Origin: Enterobacteriaceae bacterium RIT714
GTDB lineage: Bacteria > Pseudomonadota > Gammaproteobacteria > Enterobacterales > Enterobacteriaceae
Assembly (NCBI GenBank): GCA_009668015.1
Contig: WJYB01000012.1
Location: forward strand, 1-64,000
DNA length: 64,000 bases
Direction: 5' to 3'
Below, piece after piece: positions 9,566 through 19,580 of this stretch. Both the position numbers and the translations under genes were made by a program. How positions within the stretch are numbered: the stretch's first letter is position 1; each line of letters begins with the position of its first letter. The notes beneath the pieces are model-generated. The model searched no databases and was not told the origin of the DNA. It saw only the letters and a list, made by a program, of their open reading frames with translations.

Positions 9566-10939
9566 ATGTCTGTACCAAGCATCGACTGGGATCTGGCCCT
9601 GATCCAGAAATATAACTATTCCGGGCCACGCTATACCTCATACCCAACCGCGCTGGAGTTTGCAGAATCCTTCGGCGAGGCTGATTTTCAGCAGGCGGTG
9701 GCACGCTATCCTGAGCGCCCGCTTTCGCTTTATGTTCACATCCCTTTCTGCCACAAGCTCTGCTACTTCTGCGGCTGTAATAAAATCGTTACCCGTCAGC
9801 AGCACAAAGCCGATCAGTATCTGGATGCCTTAGAGCAAGAAATCCTTCACCGTGCACCGCTTTTTGCCGGGCGCAATGTGAGCCAGTTACACTGGGGCGG
9901 CGGTACGCCTACCTATTTGAACAAGACGCAAATTAGCCGTCTGATGAGTCTGCTGCGCGCCAGTTTCCGTTTTGACGCCGATGCTGAAATTTCTATCGAA
10001 GTCGATCCGCGCGAGATTGAGCTGGATGTTGTCGATCACCTTCGCGCTGAGGGCTTCAACCGGCTGAGCATGGGCGTACAGGACTTCAACAAAGAGGTTC
10101 AGCGTCTGGTCAACCGCGAGCAGGATGAAGCGTTTATTTTTGCGTTGCTGAATCACGCTCGCGAAATTGGTTTCACCTCGACCAATATCGATCTGATTTA
10201 CGGTCTGCCTAAGCAGACCCCGGAAAGCTTTGCTTTCACGCTTAAACGCGTGGCAGAACTCAATCCCGATCGCCTGAGCGTCTTTAACTACGCGCACCTG
10301 CCAACGCTGTTTGCGGCGCAGCGTAAAATCAAAGATGCCGACCTGCCGTCTGCGCAGCAAAAGCTGGATATCCTGCAGGAAACCATCACCTCACTTACCG
10401 AAACGGGCTACCAGTTTATCGGTATGGACCACTTTGCCCGTCCTGATGACGAGCTGGCGATTGCCCAACGTGAAGGCGTGCTGCACCGCAATTTCCAGGG
10501 TTATACCACCCAGGGGGACACCGATTTGCTGGGCATGGGCGTTTCGGCCATCAGCATGATGGGTGATTGCTACGCGCAGAACCAGAAAGAGCTGAAACAC
10601 TATTATCAACAGGTGGATGAAACCGGCAACGCCTTGTGGCGCGGAATTGCGTTAACGCGTGACGATTGCATTCGCCGTGATGTCATCAAGGCGCTTATCT
10701 GCAACTTCCGCCTCGATTTTGCACCGGTTGAAACAGAGTGGGATCTCGTCTTTAACGACTACTTTGCTGAAGATCTGAAACTGATTGCGCCGCTGGCAAA
10801 AGATGGGCTGGTGGATGTGACGGATAAAGCCATTCAGGTCACCCCGAAAGGGCGTTTGTTGATTCGTAACATCTGCATGTGCTTTGACGCGTATTTGCGC
10901 CAGAAGGCTCGTCTGCAGCAGTTTTCTCGCGTGATTTAA
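9566..10939 (+). CDS. hemN: Oxygen-independent coproporphyrinogen III oxidase
   Basis: A radical-SAM enzyme of 457 aa that decarboxylates two propionate side chains of coproporphyrinogen III to give protoporphyrinogen IX in anaerobic haem synthesis. The cluster-binding CX3CX2C motif is in HIPFCHKLCYFCGC (about residues 56-69), followed by the GGGTPTY SAM-binding segment. The start ATG at 9566 follows GGAAGGAG and gives exactly the E. coli length. A GTG six bases earlier is in frame but poorly spaced. The gene is convergent with glnG; a GC-rich hairpin lies between them. Confidence 0.97.
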   Translation: MSVPSIDWDLALIQKYNYSGPRYTSYPTALEFAESFGEADFQQAVARYPERPLSLYVHIPFCHKLCYFCGCNKIVTRQQHKADQYLDALEQEILHRAPLFAGRNVSQLHWGGGTPTYLNKTQISRLMSLLRASFRFDADAEISIEVDPREIELDVVDHLRAEGFNRLSMGVQDFNKEVQRLVNREQDEAFIFALLNHAREIGFTSTNIDLIYGLPKQTPESFAFTLKRVAELNPDRLSVFNYAHLPTLFAAQRKIKDADLPSAQQKLDILQETITSLTETGYQFIGMDHFARPDDELAIAQREGVLHRNFQGYTTQGDTDLLGMGVSAISMMGDCYAQNQKELKHYYQQVDETGNALWRGIALTRDDCIRRDVIKALICNFRLDFAPVETEWDLVFNDYFAEDLKLIAPLAKDGLVDVTDKAIQVTPKGRLLIRNICMCFDAYLRQKARLQQFSRVI

Positions 10940-10947
10940 AGCGCAAA

Positions 10948-10972
10948 CCCCGGCGGCATCTCGCCACCGGGG
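10948..10972. terminator. Hairpin between convergent hemN and glnG
   Basis: A GC-rich inverted repeat CCCCGG/CCGGGG with an inner GGCG/CGCC pairing separates the two 3' ends. There is no long T run on either side, so it is a weak or Rho-assisted terminator at best. Confidence 0.5.
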
Positions 10973-10978
10973 AATCGC

Positions 10979-12391
10979 TTATTCCATTCCCAACTCTTTC
11001 AGCTTCCGCGTCAGCGTATTTCGCCCCCAGCCCAGCAGCCGGGCCGCTTCTTGTTTATGTCCCTGAGTATGGCGAAGCGCGGTCGTCAGCAAAGTACGCT
11101 CCATCTCGGGTTGGGCTTCTGAAAGCAAGTTTTGATGACCGGAACGCAGCGCGCGATCGGCCCACTGTGCCAGCAGCGTTGCCCAGCTATCGGGTAATGA
11201 CTGTCCGGTGTTGTTTTCAGGGGCGGTTGCTTCGAACAGCTCGCCGGGAAGATCCTGAATCAACACTTCCTGACCGGCAGCCATCACGGTAAGCCAGCGA
11301 CAGGTGTTTTCAAGCTGGCGAACATTACCCGGCCACGCCAGACGCGTCAGAGCGGCATCGGTTTCCGGGTGCAGTTGTTTGGCTTCCACGCCAAGCTCAC
11401 GCGCCGCAACCTGCAAAAAGTGCCGTGCCAGGCGGGGAATATCCTCACGGCGTTCGCGCAGCGGCGGCAGATGAACACGAATCACGTTCAGACGGTGGAA
11501 CAAATCCTCGCGGAATTTGCCTTCCTGTACGCGCTGCTCAAGATTCTGGTGCGTCGCCGCGATAATACGCACGTCGACTTTCACCGGAGCATAACCCCCC
11601 ACGCGATAAAATTGTCCGTCAGCTAAAACACGAAGCAGGCGTGTTTGCACATCCAGCGGCATATCGCCGATTTCATCAAGGAAAAGCGTTCCGCCGTCGG
11701 CCTGCTCAAAGCGGCCCTGGCGAATGGTATTCGCGCCGGTAAAGGCCCCTTTTTCATGACCAAACAGCTCCGACTCAATCAAGTCCTTCGGAATGGCCGC
11801 CATATTCAGCGCGATAAACGGCGCTTTCGCGCGTGGGCTGTGCCGATGTAAAGCATGGGCAACCAGCTCTTTACCGGTCCCCGACTCGCCGTTAATCAGT
11901 ACGCTAATGGAGGAGCGCGACAGACGGCCAATAATGCGAAACACATCCTGCATGGCAGGTGCTTCGCCGATAATATCGGTTGTGGGCCCGAACACCGGCG
12001 CATTACGCGGCTGCTGCTGTTCCTGATAATGGCTGATAGCCCTCTCGACCAGCGCGACGGCTTCATCAATATCAAAGGGTTTGGGCAGGTAATCAAATGC
12101 GCCCTGCTGATAGGCACTGACGGCGGCATCCAGATCCGAGTGGGCTGTCATTATGATGACCGGAAGCATAGGGTGGCGTTGCTTGATTTGCTTTAACAGC
12201 GCCAGCCCATCCATTCCGGGCATACGGATATCAGAAAGCAGCACGTCCGGGGTTTTCGTGATCAGCGCATCGAGCACTTCGCTACCGCTTTCAAACGTGG
12301 TGCAGTTTAAACCTGCTCCGGTAAGCGCGCGTTCAAGCACCCAGCGGATGGAACTATCATCATCGACTACCCAGACTATCCCTCGTTGCAT
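10979..12391 (-). CDS. glnG: Nitrogen regulation response regulator NtrC (GlnG)
   Basis: A sigma54-dependent activator. The receiver domain (about 1-120) has the phospho-acceptor aspartate in LLSDIRMPG. The AAA+ domain (about 140-380) has Walker A GESGTGKE, the sigma54-contacting GAFTGA loop and Walker [11 protein letters not shown] Fis-type DNA-binding helix pair closes the protein ([20 protein letters not shown]). The chosen start at 12391 (MQRGIVWV) gives 470 aa, as in E. coli. A GTG at 12400 is an in-frame alternative. It is the last gene of glnA-glnL-glnG, 11 bp after glnL, and is phosphorylated by GlnL at low nitrogen. Confidence 0.97.
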   Translation of the reverse strand: MQRGIVWVVDDDSSIRWVLERALTGAGLNCTTFESGSEVLDALITKTPDVLLSDIRMPGMDGLALLKQIKQRHPMLPVIIMTAHSDLDAAVSAYQQGAFDYLPKPFDIDEAVALVERAISHYQEQQQPRNAPVFGPTTDIIGEAPAMQDVFRIIGRLSRSSISVLINGESGTGKELVAHALHRHSPRAKAPFIALNMAAIPKDLIESELFGHEKGAFTGANTIRQGRFEQADGGTLFLDEIGDMPLDVQTRLLRVLADGQFYRVGGYAPVKVDVRIIAATHQNLEQRVQEGKFREDLFHRLNVIRVHLPPLRERREDIPRLARHFLQVAARELGVEAKQLHPETDAALTRLAWPGNVRQLENTCRWLTVMAAGQEVLIQDLPGELFEATAPENNTGQSLPDSWATLLAQWADRALRSGHQNLLSEAQPEMERTLLTTALRHTQGHKQEAARLLGWGRNTLTRKLKELGME

Positions 12392-12402
12392 CGTCGTCAC
12401 CT

Positions 12403-13452
12403 TTATTTTTTAATTGGCAGGTAAACCGAAAACTCGGTATGACCCGGCCAACTGGTAAATTCAATTTTGCCGGAGTGTTGGTCGATCAAATTGCGGGCAA
12501 TGGACAATCCCAGCCCGGTCCCACCTTCACGGCCGCTGACCATGGGATAAAACAGCGTGTCCTGCAGATGCGACGCAATTCCCGGGCCGTTGTCTTCTAC
12601 GTCAATTCTTGCCGCCAGGCGATAGCGCACACCATGCAGCGTCAGCTGGAAAGCCGTACGCGTGCGCAGGACAATTTGCCCACCTTCCGACCCTAATGCC
12701 TGCAGGGCGTTACGCACGATATTCAAAAGCACCTGTTCAATCTGGTCGGGATCGTGAGGCAGTTCTGGCAGGCTCGGATCGTAATCGCGTACCAGCGTGA
12801 CATTCTCAGGCAATTCCATCGACACCAGCTTCACCACCCGCTCAGCCACCTTGTGGATGCTTTCGGTCACGTGCATGCCCGGCTGCTGTGGGCCGAGCAG
12901 CCGGTCGACCAGATTGCGCAGACGGTCGGCCTGTTCAATGATGACGTTGGTGTACTCGGCCAGCGCCGGATCCGGCAGCGCTTTGGTTAACAGCTGAGCC
13001 GCGCCCCGGAGTCCACCGAGTGGATTTTTGATTTCATGGGCAAGTCCACGCACCAGATCGCGAGCGGCGATTTGCTGGGCATGCTGGAGCTGCTCCTGGC
13101 TTAAACGGCGCAGATTATCCATCGGCGCCATCTCCAGCAGAATCAGACCGTCCGGCAGACGTTGCGCCGTCAGCGACAGAATATGCGAGCGCCCGTCGAT
13201 CACCAGCGTCACTTCGTTATCGGTAAAGCCCTGGCCCGCCGATAAGCTTTCCTGCATCAGGGCAATATTCAGCGAAAAATAGCTCAACAGTTCTGGCAGC
13301 GGTGTACCAAATAATTTCCGCGAGCTTTGGGCGAGCAGCTGCTGCGCCGCAGGGTTGGCGTAATGGACAGCCAGCTCGTCGTCGACCAGTAAGATACTGT
13401 TGATTAAAGAATTGAGGATCTGCCCAGCATCGGGCAGCGTGCCAGTTGCCAT
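12403..13452 (-). CDS. glnL: Nitrogen regulation sensor histidine kinase NtrB (GlnL)
   Basis: A cytoplasmic two-component kinase/phosphatase of 349 aa, identical in length to E. coli. A PAS domain fills the N-terminal third. The H-box ([13 protein letters not shown]) carries the phosphorylated histidine near residue 139. The ATP-binding G-box motifs are DNGPGI and [10 protein letters not shown]. It phosphorylates NtrC when nitrogen is scarce and dephosphorylates it when PII (GlnB) is unmodified. It is transcribed from glnA readthrough and from its own promoter, which has an NtrC-type operator just upstream (13475-13491). Confidence 0.97.
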   Translation of the reverse strand: MATGTLPDAGQILNSLINSILLVDDELAVHYANPAAQQLLAQSSRKLFGTPLPELLSYFSLNIALMQESLSAGQGFTDNEVTLVIDGRSHILSLTAQRLPDGLILLEMAPMDNLRRLSQEQLQHAQQIAARDLVRGLAHEIKNPLGGLRGAAQLLTKALPDPALAEYTNVIIEQADRLRNLVDRLLGPQQPGMHVTESIHKVAERVVKLVSMELPENVTLVRDYDPSLPELPHDPDQIEQVLLNIVRNALQALGSEGGQIVLRTRTAFQLTLHGVRYRLAARIDVEDNGPGIASHLQDTLFYPMVSGREGGTGLGLSIARNLIDQHSGKIEFTSWPGHTEFSVYLPIKK

Positions 13453-13474
13453 TCAGCAGTCTCCTGGAGTTGGG

Positions 13475-13491
13475 TGCACTAATTTAGTGCA
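13475..13491. promoter_or_regulatory. NtrC operator at the glnL promoter
   Basis: The perfect palindrome TGCACTAATTTAGTGCA matches the NtrC half-site pattern TGCAC/GTGCA. In E. coli an NtrC site in this position represses the glnL promoter, keeping glnL-glnG at low basal level. Confidence 0.8.
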
Positions 13492-13540
13492 GTATAGCGT
13501 TTTAGTGGTAAAAAGCGCGTGAGATCAGTTTGTTGGTGGA

Positions 13541-13655
13541 GAAAAAAGCCCATCCGGAGATGGGCTAAAAGTTTCCACGGCAACAAAAAATCTTCTGCGT
13601 CTTTCTTGCCGCAGTGGCGACAAGAAATCCGTTGAATCAGATGAAAATTAAACGC
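13541..13655 (-). ncRNA. glnZ: Probable GlnZ small RNA from the glnA 3' untranslated region
   Basis: The glnA 3' untranslated region is about 100 nt and ends in a strong terminator, the layout from which GlnZ is released in E. coli and Salmonella by RNase E cleavage near the glnA stop. GlnZ links nitrogen status to carbon metabolism through Hfq. I cannot confirm the seed region or processing site by eye; assignment rests on position and structure. Confidence 0.5.
13542..13566 (-). terminator. glnA terminator
   Basis: On the minus strand a 7-bp stem GCCCATC/GATGGGC is followed by six T residues. It limits readthrough from glnA into glnLG, giving high GlnA and low NtrBC. Confidence 0.85.
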
Positions 13656-15057
13656 TGTAGTACAGTTCGAACTCAACCGGGTGTGGCGTCATGCGTACAC
13701 GGTCGTTCTCTTCAATACGCAGTGCGATGTAAGCATCGATAGCGTCGTCAGTGAACACACCGCCAGCAGTCAGGAACTCACGGTCAGCGTCCAGCGCATT
13801 CAGGGCTTCTTCCAGAGAACCGGCAACCTGTGGGATCTCTTTCGCTTCTTCTGGCGGCAGGTCGTACAGGTTTTTGTCCATCGCTTCGCCTGGGTGGATC
13901 TTGTTCTTAATACCATCAAGACCCGCCATCAGCAGCGCTGCGAAGCACAGATACGGGTTAGCCGCTGGGTCCGGGAAGCGCACTTCGATACGACGCGCTT
14001 TTGGAGACGCAACCACTGGAATACGGATAGAAGCAGAGCGGTTACGGGCAGAGTAAGCCAGCATCACTGGAGCTTCGTAGCCTGGGACCAGACGCTTGTA
14101 GGAGTTGGTGGTTGGGTTCGCCAGGGCGTTGATCGCTTTAGCGTGCTTGATGACACCACCGATGTAGAACAGCGCCTGCTCGGACAGACCCGCATATTTG
14201 TCGCCAGAGAACAGGTTAGTCCCGTTCTTGGAGAGAGACATGTGGCAGTGCATACCGGAACCGTTATCGCCAAACATAGGTTTTGGCATAAAGGTCGCGG
14301 TTTTACCGAAGCGGTGCGCGACGTTGTGAACCACATATTTGTAGATCTGAATTTCGTCCGCTTTTTTGGTCATGGTGTTAAAGCGGGTGGCGATTTCGTT
14401 CTGACCCGCAGTCGCCACTTCGTGGTGATGCGCTTCAACAACCAGGCCCATCTCTTCCATGATCAGACACATGGTAGAACGGATGTCCTGAGAGGAATCG
14501 ACCGGAGGAACCGGGAAGTAACCGCCTTTCACGCCAGGACGGTGACCTTTGTTACCCCCTTCGTATTTGGTGGAAGAGTTCCATGCGCCTTCGATATCGT
14601 CGATAGCCACGTGGGAACCTGAAATAGACGCACCAAAGCGAATGTCGTCGAACAGGAAGAACTCTGGCTCTGGCCCGAACAGCACGGTGTCCGCGATGCC
14701 GGTAGAACGCAGATACTCTTCAGCGCGTTTTGCGATGGAGCGTGGGTCGCGGTCGTAGCCCTGCAGTGTGCCTGGCTCGAGGATATCGCAACGGATGATC
14801 AGGGTAGACTCTTCGTAGAACGGGTCAATGAGCGCAGTGGTTGCGTCAGGCATCAGCACCATGTCGGATTCGTTGATGCCTTTCCAGCCGCCGATAGAGG
14901 AGCCGTCAAACATTTTGCCTTCTTCAAAGAATTCGGCATTTACCTGGTGAGCAGGGATCGTGACGTGCTGTTCTTTGCCTTTAGTATCGGTGAAGCGCAG
15001 ATCAACAAACTTCACTTCGTGTTCGTTCAGCATCGTCAAAACGTGTTCAGCGGACAT
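13648..15057 (-). CDS. glnA: Type I glutamine synthetase
   Basis: A dodecameric cytoplasmic enzyme making glutamine from glutamate, ammonia and ATP, the main ammonia-assimilation step at low nitrogen. It has 469 aa, the standard length. The N-terminal beta-grasp domain includes [17 protein letters not shown]. Active-site blocks include [11 protein letters not shown] and [12 protein letters not shown]. The adenylylation site is the tyrosine in [18 protein letters not shown], so the enzyme is expected to be under GlnE control. The start at 15057 ([10 protein letters not shown]) follows AGGGAG-like sequence. An upstream in-frame codon eight residues earlier is not used in homologues. Expression is controlled by NtrC and sigma54 (see upstream sites). 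Confidence 0.98.
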   Translation of the reverse strand: MSAEHVLTMLNEHEVKFVDLRFTDTKGKEQHVTIPAHQVNAEFFEEGKMFDGSSIGGWKGINESDMVLMPDATTALIDPFYEESTLIIRCDILEPGTLQGYDRDPRSIAKRAEEYLRSTGIADTVLFGPEPEFFLFDDIRFGASISGSHVAIDDIEGAWNSSTKYEGGNKGHRPGVKGGYFPVPPVDSSQDIRSTMCLIMEEMGLVVEAHHHEVATAGQNEIATRFNTMTKKADEIQIYKYVVHNVAHRFGKTATFMPKPMFGDNGSGMHCHMSLSKNGTNLFSGDKYAGLSEQALFYIGGVIKHAKAINALANPTTNSYKRLVPGYEAPVMLAYSARNRSASIRIPVVASPKARRIEVRFPDPAANPYLCFAALLMAGLDGIKNKIHPGEAMDKNLYDLPPEEAKEIPQVAGSLEEALNALDADREFLTAGGVFTDDAIDAYIALRIEENDRVRMTPHPVEFELYYSV

Positions 15058-15144
15058 ACTTAACTCTCCCGGATTGGTCATTGTCGTCGTGGTAACGAGG
15101 TCTTCAATTCTGTGTTATGCAGGCGTTGTTGCCATATTTTTTAT

Positions 15145-15163
15145 AAAGCGAAATCTGTGCCAA
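15145..15163 (-). promoter_or_regulatory. glnAp2, sigma54-dependent promoter
   Basis: On the minus strand TTGGCACAGATTTCGCTTT has the -24 GG and -12 GC elements of a sigma54 promoter and matches glnAp2 of enteric bacteria. Transcription would start near 15136. Confidence 0.9.
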
Positions 15164-15193
15164 CTTTTAAATCACCCCAAAAAGGCGTTATCA

Positions 15194-15283
15194 TGCACGT
15201 CATAGTGCAAATGAGCTGCACCACGATAGTCATCTTGCACCAGTATAGTGCTTCAGTGTGAACATTGAGCACCATATTGGTGC
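15194..15283. promoter_or_regulatory. NtrC enhancer sites of glnA
   Basis: Four TGCAC/GTGCA-type sites are visible: 15269-15283 (GCACCATATTGGTGC), 15236-15251 (TGCACCAGTATAGTGC), 15217-15232 (weak second half) and 15194-15209 (TGCACGTCATAGTGCA). Measured from the predicted sigma54 start near 15136, their centres fall at about -140, -108, -89 and -66. These are the positions known for NtrC sites 1-4 in E. coli. The two distal sites would be the enhancer. Confidence 0.88.
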
Positions 15284-15313
15284 AATTTTCGTTAAAGTGC
15301 ACTTTTTACGCTG

Positions 15314-15329
15314 CGTGAAAGCGATCACA
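15314..15329. promoter_or_regulatory. CRP site of the distal glnA promoter
   Basis: CGTGAAAGCGATCACA matches the CRP consensus TGTGA-N6-TCACA at nine of ten positions. It lies upstream of the NtrC enhancer, where cAMP-CRP drives glnAp1 in E. coli. Confidence 0.7.
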
Positions 15330-15436
15330 AAGCAACTCTGCGATACTTGTTTGCGGAGGATGTTTGTGATCCTGTTTAGTCCTGCGATTAATCCGTGTAC
15401 AATAACGCGCTATTTCTAAATGCCTGAGGCAAAGTT

Positions 15437-17260
15437 GTGATCGAAAATCTGCGTAATATCGCCATCATCGCGCACGTTGACCATGGTAAAACTACCCTGG
15501 TTGACAAGCTGCTGCAGCAATCTGGTACCTTCAGTAATGAACGTGCTGAAGCCACCGAACGCGTGATGGACTCCAACGATTTGGAGAAAGAGCGTGGGAT
15601 TACCATCCTCGCTAAAAACACCGCTATCAAATGGAATGACTACCGTATCAACATCGTTGATACCCCAGGGCACGCCGACTTCGGTGGTGAAGTTGAACGT
15701 GTAATGTCCATGGTAGACTCCGTTCTGCTGGTCGTTGACGCAATGGATGGCCCAATGCCGCAGACGCGCTTCGTAACCAAAAAGGCATTTGCCCATGGTT
15801 TGAAGCCAATCGTGGTTATTAACAAAGTTGACCGTCCTGGCGCGCGTCCTGACTGGGTTGTGGATCAGGTGTTTGACCTGTTCGTTAACCTTGACGCAAG
15901 CGACGAGCAACTCGATTTCCCAATCATTTATGCATCTGCATTGATGGGTATCGCCGGCAACGACCACACTGATATGGCGGAAGACATGACCCCGCTGTAC
16001 CAGGCGATTGTTGACCACGTTAAAGCACCAAGCGTTGACCTTGATGGTCCGTTCCAGATGCAAATCTCCCAGCTGGATTACAACAACTACGTTGGCGTAA
16101 TCGGCATCGGTCGTATCAAGCGCGGTAAAGTGAAGCCTAACCAGCAGATCACTGTTATCGACAGCGAAGGTAAAACGCGTAACGGTAAAGTCGGTAAAGT
16201 GCTGACTCACCTCGGTCTGGAGCGTATTGAATCCACCGAAGCCGAAGCGGGCGATATCATTGCTATCACCGGTCTGGGCGAGCTGAACATCTCCGACACC
16301 CTTTGCGACCCGCAAAATGTTGAAGCACTGCCAGCGCTGTCTGTTGATGAACCGACTGTAACCATGTTCTTCAACGTCAACACCTCTCCGTTCTGTGGCA
16401 AAGAAGGTAAATACGTTACCTCTCGTCAGATCCTTGACCGCCTGAACAAAGAGCTGGTGCACAACGTTGCGCTGCGCGTCGAAGAAACCGAAGATGCGGA
16501 CGCGTTCCGTGTATCCGGTCGTGGTGAGCTGCACCTGTCTGTGCTTATCGAAAACATGCGTCGTGAAGGCTTCGAACTGGCTGTGTCCCGTCCGAAAGTT
16601 ATCAACCGTTTGATCGATGGCCGCATGCAAGAGCCGTTCGAGAACGTGACGCTGGATATCGAAGAACAGCACCAGGGTTCTGTGATGCAGGCGATGGGCG
16701 AGCGTAAGGGCGATGTCAAAGACATGATCCCTGACGGCAAAGGCCGTATTCGTCTGGATTACCTGATCCCGGCACGTGGCCTGATTGGCTTCCGTACCGA
16801 GTTCATGACCATGACCTCTGGTACTGGTCTGCTGTACTCCACCTTCAGCCACTACGATGACGTTAAACCGGGTGAAATCGGCCAGCGCCAGAACGGCGTG
16901 CTGATCTCCAACGGCCAGGGTAAAGCAGTTGCGTTCGCACTGTTCAGCCTGCAGGATCGCGGTAAGCTGTTCCTGGGTCACGGTGCAGAAGTTTACGAAG
17001 GCCAGATCATCGGTATTCACAGTCGTTCTAACGACCTGACGGTAAACTGCCTGACCGGTAAGAAACTGACCAACATGCGTGCTTCTGGTACTGACGAAGC
17101 GACCACGCTGGTTCCGGCACAGAAAATGTCTCTTGAGCAGGCTCTGGAATTTATCGATGACGACGAACTGGTAGAAGTCACTCCTACCTCCGTACGTATC
17201 CGTAAACGTCACCTGACTGAGAACGACCGTAAACGTGCGGGCCGTGGCAGCAAAGACTAA
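15437..17260 (+). CDS. typA: Ribosome-dependent GTPase TypA (BipA)
   Basis: A translational GTPase of 607 aa, the E. coli length, related to EF-G. It binds the ribosome and aids 50S assembly and growth at low temperature. G1 is [11 protein letters not shown]3 DTPGHADF and G4 NKVDRPGA. The C-terminal domain specific to the family ends with the basic tail [11 protein letters not shown]. The start is GTG, 379 bp from the divergent glnA start. The region between them is dominated by glnA control sites. A bidirectional terminator follows the stop. A long open frame antisense to the gene is a codon-bias artefact. Confidence 0.97.
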   Translation: MIENLRNIAIIAHVDHGKTTLVDKLLQQSGTFSNERAEATERVMDSNDLEKERGITILAKNTAIKWNDYRINIVDTPGHADFGGEVERVMSMVDSVLLVVDAMDGPMPQTRFVTKKAFAHGLKPIVVINKVDRPGARPDWVVDQVFDLFVNLDASDEQLDFPIIYASALMGIAGNDHTDMAEDMTPLYQAIVDHVKAPSVDLDGPFQMQISQLDYNNYVGVIGIGRIKRGKVKPNQQITVIDSEGKTRNGKVGKVLTHLGLERIESTEAEAGDIIAITGLGELNISDTLCDPQNVEALPALSVDEPTVTMFFNVNTSPFCGKEGKYVTSRQILDRLNKELVHNVALRVEETEDADAFRVSGRGELHLSVLIENMRREGFELAVSRPKVINRLIDGRMQEPFENVTLDIEEQHQGSVMQAMGERKGDVKDMIPDGKGRIRLDYLIPARGLIGFRTEFMTMTSGTGLLYSTFSHYDDVKPGEIGQRQNGVLISNGQGKAVAFALFSLQDRGKLFLGHGAEVYEGQIIGIHSRSNDLTVNCLTGKKLTNMRASGTDEATTLVPAQKMSLEQALEFIDDDELVEVTPTSVRIRKRHLTENDRKRAGRGSKD

Positions 17261-17315
17261 TACGACTCCTTTCTGAGGATGCGTAGTCCGGGCGATGCGA
17301 AAGCACAACCCGGCC

Positions 17316-17347
17316 AAAAAAGCCGCTGAGATTCAGCGGCTTTTTTT
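17316..17347. terminator. Bidirectional terminator between typA and ompL
   Basis: The stem AGCCGCTGA/TCAGCGGCT is flanked by six A residues on one side and eight T residues on the other, so it can terminate both convergent genes. Confidence 0.88.
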
Positions 17348-17350
17348 ATA

Positions 17351-18037
17351 TCAGAATGAATATCGCAACCCTAAGCGAATGCGATACTGCTCGCGGTTAT
17401 AGTCATTCCATCGGTCCAGCCATTGAAGCTCCAGATACGGCAGCCAGTGCGGGTCAATCTTGTAGCTGAATTTGTTCGTGATTTCCCAGTGATGATCTTT
17501 ACCATTTTTACTGTGGTAATCATTCACTCGCTGGAAAAAGTGCGGTTCAAAGGTATAAAAGAACGCATCGGTTAATTTAAAATTCCAGTAATTCGCGAAT
17601 TCATGGGTATCATTCTTATCCATTTCACCGTTAAAGTCAGGCGTGTCGTAATTATTGTGATTATAGCGATAACGAAATGTCAGGTTAAACCAGTCAATAA
17701 ATTTATAATTCGTATCTAAATAAATAGCGCCGCCCGAACCTGCACTGCTGTCATTAATCAACCCGCCGGGCTGAAAGGTTAATTTGTCCGTGGGCCGAAA
17801 CAGGGGATACCAGCCCTCAATTTCGTTATAGCTGTGCTTCAGCTCATCCCATTGGCCTAAATTATAGGCATTGGTGAACATCAGCCCCGCCCCCATATCA
17901 AAGTTATACCCGGCTCGCAGGATAATTTCGTGCTGTTCGGAGGCGGTATTATAGGCTTCGCGCGTTTCGACATAAGCACCCGCCAACGCGGAGCAAGACA
18001 CTGATGAAACGAACAGTGCAATGACGATTCTCTTCAT
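17351..18037 (-). CDS. ompL: Outer-membrane porin OmpL of the sulfoquinovose locus
   Basis: A 228-aa beta-barrel porin of the KdgM type. A signal peptide ends near residue 19 (SCSALAGAYVE), and alternating aromatic strands end in the C-terminal aromatic signature RLGLRYSF. In E. coli OmpL is encoded next to the yih sulfoglycolysis genes and is thought to let sulfoquinovose or its glycosides cross the outer membrane. Here it is the promoter-distal gene of the yihUTSQPO cluster, 73 bp beyond yihO. A weak hairpin in the gap suggests partial separation. Confidence 0.92.
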   Translation of the reverse strand: MKRIVIALFVSSVSCSALAGAYVETREAYNTASEQHEIILRAGYNFDMGAGLMFTNAYNLGQWDELKHSYNEIEGWYPLFRPTDKLTFQPGGLINDSSAGSGGAIYLDTNYKFIDWFNLTFRYRYNHNNYDTPDFNGEMDKNDTHEFANYWNFKLTDAFFYTFEPHFFQRVNDYHSKNGKDHHWEITNKFSYKIDPHWLPYLELQWLDRWNDYNREQYRIRLGLRYSF

Positions 18038-18110
18038 GATTTGTCCATGTATAGATACAGAAGGGCCGCCCCTCCTGTTAAACAGGAAGGGTTAATAGCC
18101 AGATTTAGGT

Positions 18111-19535
18111 TTATAAAGTGACAGCTGACGCTTTATTTTTTAGGGGTACATCCGGTTCTGGTGCAGACTGTTTTTTCCGTTTTCCAATCTCCTCAATAAT
18201 AAAAGCGAAGCGTTGTTCATTGAGTTTATAAAACAGCCCCATGGTAATGGCAGCAATAATCGCCAACCCGCAAGGCCAGAGAAAAATAAGCTGACGCAGA
18301 CCAAGCAGGGTGCCTGCGCTTTGTACCGCATGTGGGATATAGCCAATTTGCGTCAGCATAATTCCCGGCAGGAATCCGGCGAGCGCGGCGGAAATTTTGC
18401 GTGAAAAGGTATAGCCGGTATAGACCGAGCCTTCGGCGCGAATTCCGGTTTTCCATTCGCCATAATCAACGGTATCCGGCACCAGCGCCCAGTTCAGGCT
18501 GTTCACAAAGGCGGTACCAAAAAACGCCATACAGGAAAACAGCACAAACGACAGCGAGCTGGTTCCCCAGAAAAAGTTCAGTACATCGCCCACCGCCCAC
18601 AGAGTCAAACCGCCCAGATACACCTGCTTTTTGCCAAAGCGTTTTACCGCGCCGGGCACCAGAAAAACCCCCACCAGAATGCAGCCCATACTGAAAAAAC
18701 CCATCCATGACAAAAGATGAATATCGTTCAGCACGTACTGGGTGTAATACACCTGGATGGCAAGCTTGATATTGAAGGCCGCCAGCGTGCAGAGGTTGGC
18801 GATACACAACACCAGCAAAGGGGGGTTGCGGAAGATGGCACAGAACGATTTCATAATGCCGGGTTTATGGGATTCCGGTGTGATCTCAACGTAGCGTTCT
18901 TTAACCCCACTGTAGCAACACCACATGCAAAACAGCCCTGCGGTCACGAATAGCAGCGCCGCAACTAAATAGCCCAACGACGGCTGGCTGACGAACAGCG
19001 CCTGAACGGGCATAAAGCCAACGGTACACAGCAGCAGACCCACCGTTGCGCCACCCTGACGCCAGGCGGCGAGGTGGGCGCGCTCGTTTGGGTTTTTGGT
19101 GATTGCCGGGACCATTGCACCATACGAACAGTTCATCAGGCTGTAAAACAGACCAAACATCATGAAGAGTACCGTGGCGATGGCGGTTTTGACGGTCAGG
19201 CTGAAGTCGTTCGCCACAAACTGCGCCGTGGCAACCAGCGCCACCGGGACGGAGGCATACAGAATAAAGGGTCTGAATTTACCCCGTGCGCCGATATTGC
19301 GTCGTGAGTCCAGCAGCACGCCGGTCAGCATATCGGTGAAGGCGGTGAAGAATTTCGCCACCAGAAAAATAATTCCGCCGTAGAACGCAGGCATCCCCAG
19401 CTCATCGGTATAAAACTTCAGCAGATATAACGTGCCGATACACAGCATCAAATTCGAGCCAAAATCGCCCATTCCGTAGGCGCACTTCTCGCGCAGGCTC
19501 AGTTTCAGGGTTAACGGATCAGGGTTCGGGTTCAT
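18111..19535 (-). CDS. yihO: Putative sulfoquinovose importer YihO (GPH-family symporter)
   Basis: A 474-aa inner-membrane transporter of the glycoside-pentoside-hexuronide:cation family with about 12 membrane segments. The family signature AYGMGDFGSNL lies near the N-terminus, and conserved DTVDYGEWKTG lies in the second half. E. coli YihO is the proposed uptake carrier for sulfoquinovose or sulfoquinovosyl glycerol. It is a close paralogue of its neighbour YihP, with shared blocks such as NCSYGAMVPA. It lies 45 bp after yihP, separated by a short GC-rich hairpin. Confidence 0.93.
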   Translation of the reverse strand: MNPNPDPLTLKLSLREKCAYGMGDFGSNLMLCIGTLYLLKFYTDELGMPAFYGGIIFLVAKFFTAFTDMLTGVLLDSRRNIGARGKFRPFILYASVPVALVATAQFVANDFSLTVKTAIATVLFMMFGLFYSLMNCSYGAMVPAITKNPNERAHLAAWRQGGATVGLLLCTVGFMPVQALFVSQPSLGYLVAALLFVTAGLFCMWCCYSGVKERYVEITPESHKPGIMKSFCAIFRNPPLLVLCIANLCTLAAFNIKLAIQVYYTQYVLNDIHLLSWMGFFSMGCILVGVFLVPGAVKRFGKKQVYLGGLTLWAVGDVLNFFWGTSSLSFVLFSCMAFFGTAFVNSLNWALVPDTVDYGEWKTGIRAEGSVYTGYTFSRKISAALAGFLPGIMLTQIGYIPHAVQSAGTLLGLRQLIFLWPCGLAIIAAITMGLFYKLNEQRFAFIIEEIGKRKKQSAPEPDVPLKNKASAVTL

Positions 19536-19548
19536 CTGCGATCCTCAT

Positions 19549-19566
19549 AGCGCCCCGCAGGGCGCT
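19549..19566. repeat. Intercistronic hairpin between yihP and yihO
   Basis: A perfect 7-bp stem AGCGCCC/GGGCGCT with a 4-nt loop lies in the 45-bp gap. No T run follows on the transcribed strand, so it looks like an mRNA-stability or processing element, not a terminator. Confidence 0.55.
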
Positions 19567-19580
19567 CTTTTAGTGATTCA

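Noticed and set aside
13479..13676. A 65-codon minus-strand frame spanning the glnA-glnL gap
   Set aside because: It covers the end of glnA, its terminator and the glnL operator, and has no protein-like pattern.
13681..14622. A 313-codon plus-strand frame antisense to glnA
   Set aside because: Shadow of glnA, whose sense frame is certain.
15416..17317. A 633-codon open frame antisense to typA
   Set aside because: It mirrors typA exactly, has no family resemblance and no ribosome binding site; it reflects codon bias of a highly expressed gene.
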